From: Firmicutes bacterium CAG:170
Lineage (GTDB): Bacteria; Bacillota; Clostridia; Oscillospirales; Oscillospiraceae
Direction of reading: 5' to 3'
Assembly (NCBI GenBank): GCA_000436735.1
Contig: FR887193.1
Span: 1 to 16,236, forward strand
Length of the DNA stretch: 16,236 bases
Below, piece by piece: positions 14,801 to 16,236 of the stretch. The notes beneath the pieces are model-generated. The model did no database searches and was not told the DNA's origin. It was given only the letters and a program-made list of their open reading frames with translations. Position 1 is the stretch's first letter. Each line of letters opens with the position of its first letter. Position numbers and translations under genes: made by a program.

Positions 14801-16236
14801 GCAACGCAGTTCTACGGCGCAGGCTACTCCGCCGGCGCACTGTGGGGCACCGATATCTATGACGCAGCTGGTCACATGTACAAGGTGAACGCGACTACCT
14901 TTGAGGAAACTCAGGGCAGCGAGTGCTCCACCAGCTACGCGATCCGCGATATGGCTGAGAACCCCGCTGTCGACTTCACGCTGACCGAGGCGGACGGCAC
15001 CAAGCATAGCGCGAGGACCTTCGGCGATCCGATCTACATCTCCAACTCCGACGGCCTGTATGAGCTGGCCGATTACGTCGAGGGCAGCCTCTCCGGCTGG
15101 CGCGCAAACCCCAACTATGCTGATCTGGTTGCGATCGCCTACATCGGCGACATCACTGTGGATGTGGTCAACAGCATGCTTCCCGCTTCCAGCCCAATCA
15201 CCGAGTGTGACGCCGGTACGACCTGCCATGTCTACTATGTCCTGAACGCGGATGGCGATCTGTATCAGTTCATCACCGTTCCTATTTGGGACACCACGGC
15301 AGCGGCCGGTGAAGAGGTCAGCGCAACGCTCGTTCGCGGCCTGCTCGGCAACATCGGCGTGACGTTCGAGGATACCATGAATGTGTCCATGGACTACATC
15401 GAGCTGGATGACAGCTACGGCCTGCTGATCGCTGATGCGACCGACGCCTCCATCTACTATGCAAACCTCACGCAGCAGAATGCCGATACCGGCGCTATCC
15501 CCACCGGCAAGGTCTGCAAGCTGAACGGCGTGACCGGTATCTCCGGCCTGTACTCCGCAGCTCCCACTGCCTCTGGTGATTCTATCCCCGCCGACCTGCT
15601 GAAGATGATGGGCATTGAGACCAAGGCTCCTGTGAGCGTTGCCAAGGTTCCGGCTCCTGCAAAGGGCGAAGAGGACGGCTACGCAGTGGAGACCGGCGCG
15701 ATCCTTTCGATGCGCAGCGATGTTATGACTGCTCTGGATGTTTCCGAGATGAGCAGCAAGGCACGTCTGGAATCTGCTGGCGAAGCTGTGAACGCTTCCA
15801 CCGGCAGCCTGAACGCACTCAAGGTCAAGCAGACCGAGCGTCCGCAGTCCATCAAGCCTTCCACCGGCGATGCTGCGAACCACGTTCTGACTGTCACCAT
15901 CAGCGACGACGTTGCTGTTACCAACGGTAAGTACGTTGTCGAGTACGATCCGGCCAAGGTCACCCTTACCAGCAAGACCTCCAGCCAGGCGTACAAGAGC
16001 TTCAACGTCGATGAGACGAACGGCAAGATCACGTTTGCATTTGCTGCTGAGGAAGCAGTTGCTGCGAACACCACGCTTGCGACCCTGACGTTCAGCTACG
16101 GCGACTACGTCAACACCGAGATCACCGTCAAGGCACTTGAGCGCAACGAAGTTTCCCCGGTCGAGGGTGACGAGAAGGTCATCAAGATCGAGGACGAGGT
16201 CGAGCACAAGTACGGCGAGCCGGTTTGGAGCTGGAC
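8813..16236 (+). CDS. Giant secreted subtilisin-like (S8) protease with internal dockerin, Big_2 and cohesin-like domains (runs off right edge)
   Basis: The frame stays open from 8813 to the edge, 2,474 codons without a stop. Signal peptide: MKKHLPIR, hydrophobic core, SFAA near residue 29. An I9-type propeptide (about 45-175) precedes a lactocepin/C5a-peptidase-like S8 domain (about 190-720) with D207 (AVIDTGID), H301 (GEHGSHV), oxyanion N410 (SAGNSG) and S654 (GTSMASP), plus a PA insert at about 475-575. An Fn3-like domain (about 745-940) is interrupted by a dockerin at 830-886. Three related propeller-like modules (about 1245-1522, 1608-1876, 1959-2260) alternate with Big_2 domains at 1526-1607 and 1877-1958. 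A cohesin-like domain spans about 2350-2460, and a new repeat (HKYGEPVWSW) begins at the edge. The likely role is degradation of extracellular protein or host substrates, surface-associated. The ATG at 8813 (SD AAGGA at 8802-8806) puts the signal peptide at the N-terminus; in-frame ATG 8744 is an alternative. Protease identity is secure. Confidence 0.93.
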   Translation, partial: MKKHLPIRLLSMLLVLAMCVGLVVPSFAAGSSQTASLEFEKLDDPVSEKLLESALDKESVDGGRDTQYAEGEIVRVSIVLEDASTVEKFGSTDLSSAAVAYRDSLKGKQNSMVQKIDAALKDSIDVVWNLTFAGNIISANVRYEQIEEIAKVQGVKKVFIENRYEPMVVDKNETNDPNMATSSAQIGSSTAWAAGYTGAGSKIAVIDTGIDYEQQSFSAAGYEYSIAHIAGLKGMSVDEYKKEAGILTKADLTADVLSQLNAAGGKISADKAYVNAKIPFAYNYIDKNYTIDHVHDTQGEHGSHVEGIAAANAYIQQADGTFASALDTVKVQGVAPDAQLVVMKVFGSGGGAYDSDYMVAIEDAVMLGCDSVNLSLGSGSPGFSRVDGDYAEIMASLANCGTVVSMSAGNSGYWAENAQLGYLYADDVSMQMDGSPGSFTNSLAVASVDNDGFTGSYFTVGDVNVFWNETDYSNAKLETLAGTHDYVILPAGVAGNAEDFEGIDVTGKVVFVQRGGISFYLKGENAVNAGAIATVVYNNAAGVINMDLSDYTKTAPFVSITMADGLAIWDASTKAEDESYATGSMTINKGISSVVYGSDHYTMSSFSSWGVPGSLELKPEITAPGGSIYSVNGAHNGEGAHTSHTAYETMSGTSMASPQVAGMAAVMGQYIRENKLDEKTGLDARALINSLLMSTATPLKGYDDNAGEYTYSVMNQGAGLANVGNAVSAASYILMKDNLSGTAADGKVKAEFGDDPARTGEYTFEFSINNLSGTVQEYTFSADVFTQDIFQSAYNAAGDSAVFMDTLTAPLAADVTYDVDGKTFVPTVGYKCDVNKDGKTDAADAQAILDYTTGANDGSTYDLTVADINKDGKVNSYDAYLFLSQMKTDAVQVPVGTPVNVKVTIKLTAQAKAYLDQYYTNGAYVEGYVYVGTNNTDDGAMLPVHSIPMLGFYGNWSDASMLDTATLVEQLYGDTRPTYLGLSSYTNYNTIKYPGEKNETIYTVNPYVIEDEIPYDRAAINSGSTLAKYAMSVIRNAAAAVYFVKDETTNEILYMGGVTNQFFGAYYYTNGASWKQTQASLTANQKIASLGLEEGDKITAGIALIPEYYEDGAALDKSAIEKLITSDKLGDGAYFANTYTVDNTAPELLDVEKDMMTGALTVVAKDNQYIAFMGLYNASGKKILTIDGTQMAAVPSQDQAGEKCGLVFPLTDAAGEYVTVTVADYAGNEVSYKIKYGGTPENFTGRMFGFTSGTSRGNGPRWVEIDPTTLTKTEGMTDYADASMEVYAAEYAGKYVFFATADGFYAAPQDELDNAQKVASFPATFDANEMVADMAMNPKDQTMYVLTNHVTDITRGTIDSDNTGNKLYTMDLVSGELTKVADITVNHPSSSAAFHALRTLAIDANGKFYGVNAASGSNIHLYQYTLDEIADGALTLDGEKIGKSGMYVTSYASMAYDQTKGTLYLAGAYGVKSSGDVDNELWVINPETPEATQLVSGSSANQFYDHLVGLYVVPANTVTLPTTAQVTKVELSEHALTLLKGSAYQLSASVIPWLASDKTVTWTSSNTDVVSVDQNGEIKTLAVGEANITVASKANPALTDVCHVTVEALPEIKASALIYGDDSKAYWSEFSTDNTAAWTKVAEGSSYVAGTLHEGELLVHNGSGNTMFGIDPDTFEVTSYGTIASSWQWSDAAASPAVEEGLFGKMVGICMNGTYLEMLNPVEGTLSYWDLSTKGFADDPLAVIAFIGSGTYDYEYLWYSYPDCPANFYYAMTESGELYKFNMFTYDGGEGYSMVMEDLGNTGLELTNVSAVSGGQYASMIYDQATGYLLVSSYQDGETAKLYAIDPAVLIPAEVGNFGEKVWPVVSLYQYNRATDLTLKVNPTDVTIYVGESKEISTKVILGSTNELTWSSANPDVATVENGVITGAGEGTTTVTVTTAAVNAAGEHVSKDINVTVKGYVNVDATVNAQVTNENGTAWSQIDLGTKAITAKSGYTATQFYGAGYSAGALWGTDIYDAAGHMYKVNATTFEETQGSECSTSYAIRDMAENPAVDFTLTEADGTKHSARTFGDPIYISNSDGLYELADYVEGSLSGWRANPNYADLVAIAYIGDITVDVVNSMLPASSPITECDAGTTCHVYYVLNADGDLYQFITVPIWDTTAAAGEEVSATLVRGLLGNIGVTFEDTMNVSMDYIELDDSYGLLIADATDASIYYANLTQQNADTGAIPTGKVCKLNGVTGISGLYSAAPTASGDSIPADLLKMMGIETKAPVSVAKVPAPAKGEEDGYAVETGAILSMRSDVMTALDVSEMSSKARLESAGEAVNASTGSLNALKVKQTERPQSIKPSTGDAANHVLTVTISDDVAVTNGKYVVEYDPAKVTLTSKTSSQAYKSFNVDETNGKITFAFAAEEAVAANTTLATLTFSYGDYVNTEITVKALERNEVSPVEGDEKVIKIEDEVEHKYGEPVWSW
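11300..11470 (+). other. Dockerin module inside the protease
   Basis: Residues 830-886 contain two F-hand calcium loops: DVNKDGKTDAAD (833-844) and DINKDGKVNSYD (867-878), each with Asp/Asn at positions 1, 3, 5, 9 and 12 and followed by a hydrophobic helix (AQAIL and AYLFL). This is the hallmark of type I-like dockerins. Flanking sequences before (EYTFEFSINNLSG) and after (VNVKVTIKL...EGYVYV) look like two halves of one Fn3-like domain. The recognition positions 10-11 differ between the loops (AA against SY), so the classic symmetrical dual binding mode seems lost. Confidence 0.85.
12540..15590 (+). repeat. Three diverged copies of a propeller-like module in the protease
   Basis: Protein-level repeat units A (about 12540-13380), B (13634-14440) and C (14687-15590) share ordered motifs. 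Early: a W-x-x-(I/F) strand (WVEIDPTTLTKT, WSEFSTDNTAAWT, WSQIDLGTKAITA). Middle: LYTMDLVSGELTKV, MFGIDPDTFEVTS and MYKVNATTFEETQ. Late: YASMAYDQTKGTLYLAGAY (Y1451), YASMIYDQATGYLLVSSY (Y1817) and a diverged MDYIELDDSYGLLIAD (M2193). The units are separated by Big_2 domains at 13388-13633 and 14441-14686. The strand-turn pattern suggests beta-propeller blades; the fold is inferred. Confidence 0.6.
15860..16150 (+). other. Cohesin-like domain in the protease
   Basis: Residues about 2350-2460 show the cohesin/carbohydrate-binding-like pattern: a strand HVLTVTISDDVAVTNGKYVV, then EYDPAKVTL (2377-2385), then NGKITFAFAAEEAVAANTTL followed by a closing strand ATLTFSY. The 'Y-D-P-x-x-(V/L)-x-L' motif and the 'G-x-(I/V)-x-(F/I)-x-x-A' turn are typical of cohesins. 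Similarity is by eye only; related jelly-roll modules could look the same. Confidence 0.55.

Noticed and set aside
8645..16207. 2,520-codon minus-strand ORF
   Set aside because: It is the codon-register shadow of the protease gene, whose protein has a complete S8 triad, dockerin and Big_2 motifs. The antisense product shows no recognisable domain or sensible composition.

Overview
The window looks like chromosomal DNA of a GC-rich Clostridia member, probably an Oscillospirales-type gut anaerobe. This is inferred from strong AAGGAG/GGAGG ribosome binding sites, a YesM/YesN-type two-component pair, a dockerin module, a lactocepin-like subtilase and strong preference for G/C-ending codons. No rRNA, tRNA, CRISPR array, phage gene or insertion sequence was seen.

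Layout: (1) Bases 1-229, minus strand, hold the first 76 codons of a gene leaving the window, with a PAS-like N-terminus (perhaps a sensor kinase). (2) Bases 230-683 are a divergent intergenic region with hairpins and a promoter reading right. (3) Bases 684-8142 are six same-strand genes: a lipoprotein substrate-binding protein, an ABC ATPase, a fused two-domain permease, a YesM-type histidine kinase, a YesN-type AraC response regulator and an inositol-monophosphatase-family phosphatase. (4) Bases 8143-8812 are a 670-base gap with a terminator-like hairpin, an AT-rich stretch with spaced repeats, a good promoter and a leader of about 140 bases with three predicted hairpins. (5) Bases 8813 to the end encode at least 2,474 residues of a secreted multidomain subtilisin-like protease that runs off the right edge.

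Functional reading: genes 684-8142 look like one nutrient-uptake locus. The transporter has the iron(III)/AfuABC/phosphonate layout, but the usual ferric ligands are not evident in the binding protein. A phosphatase sits in the same gene string. Import of a phosphorylated sugar, inositol phosphate or related organophosphate, sensed by the kinase and regulator and then dephosphorylated, is the favoured hypothesis. Ferric iron remains an alternative.

The giant protease is the most unusual object. It has a complete Asp/His/Ser triad and a PA insert, a dockerin spliced inside its Fn3-like domain, three diverged copies of a propeller-like module separated by two Big_2 domains, and a cohesin-like fold near the window end. 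One polypeptide may therefore carry both halves of a cohesin-dockerin interaction.
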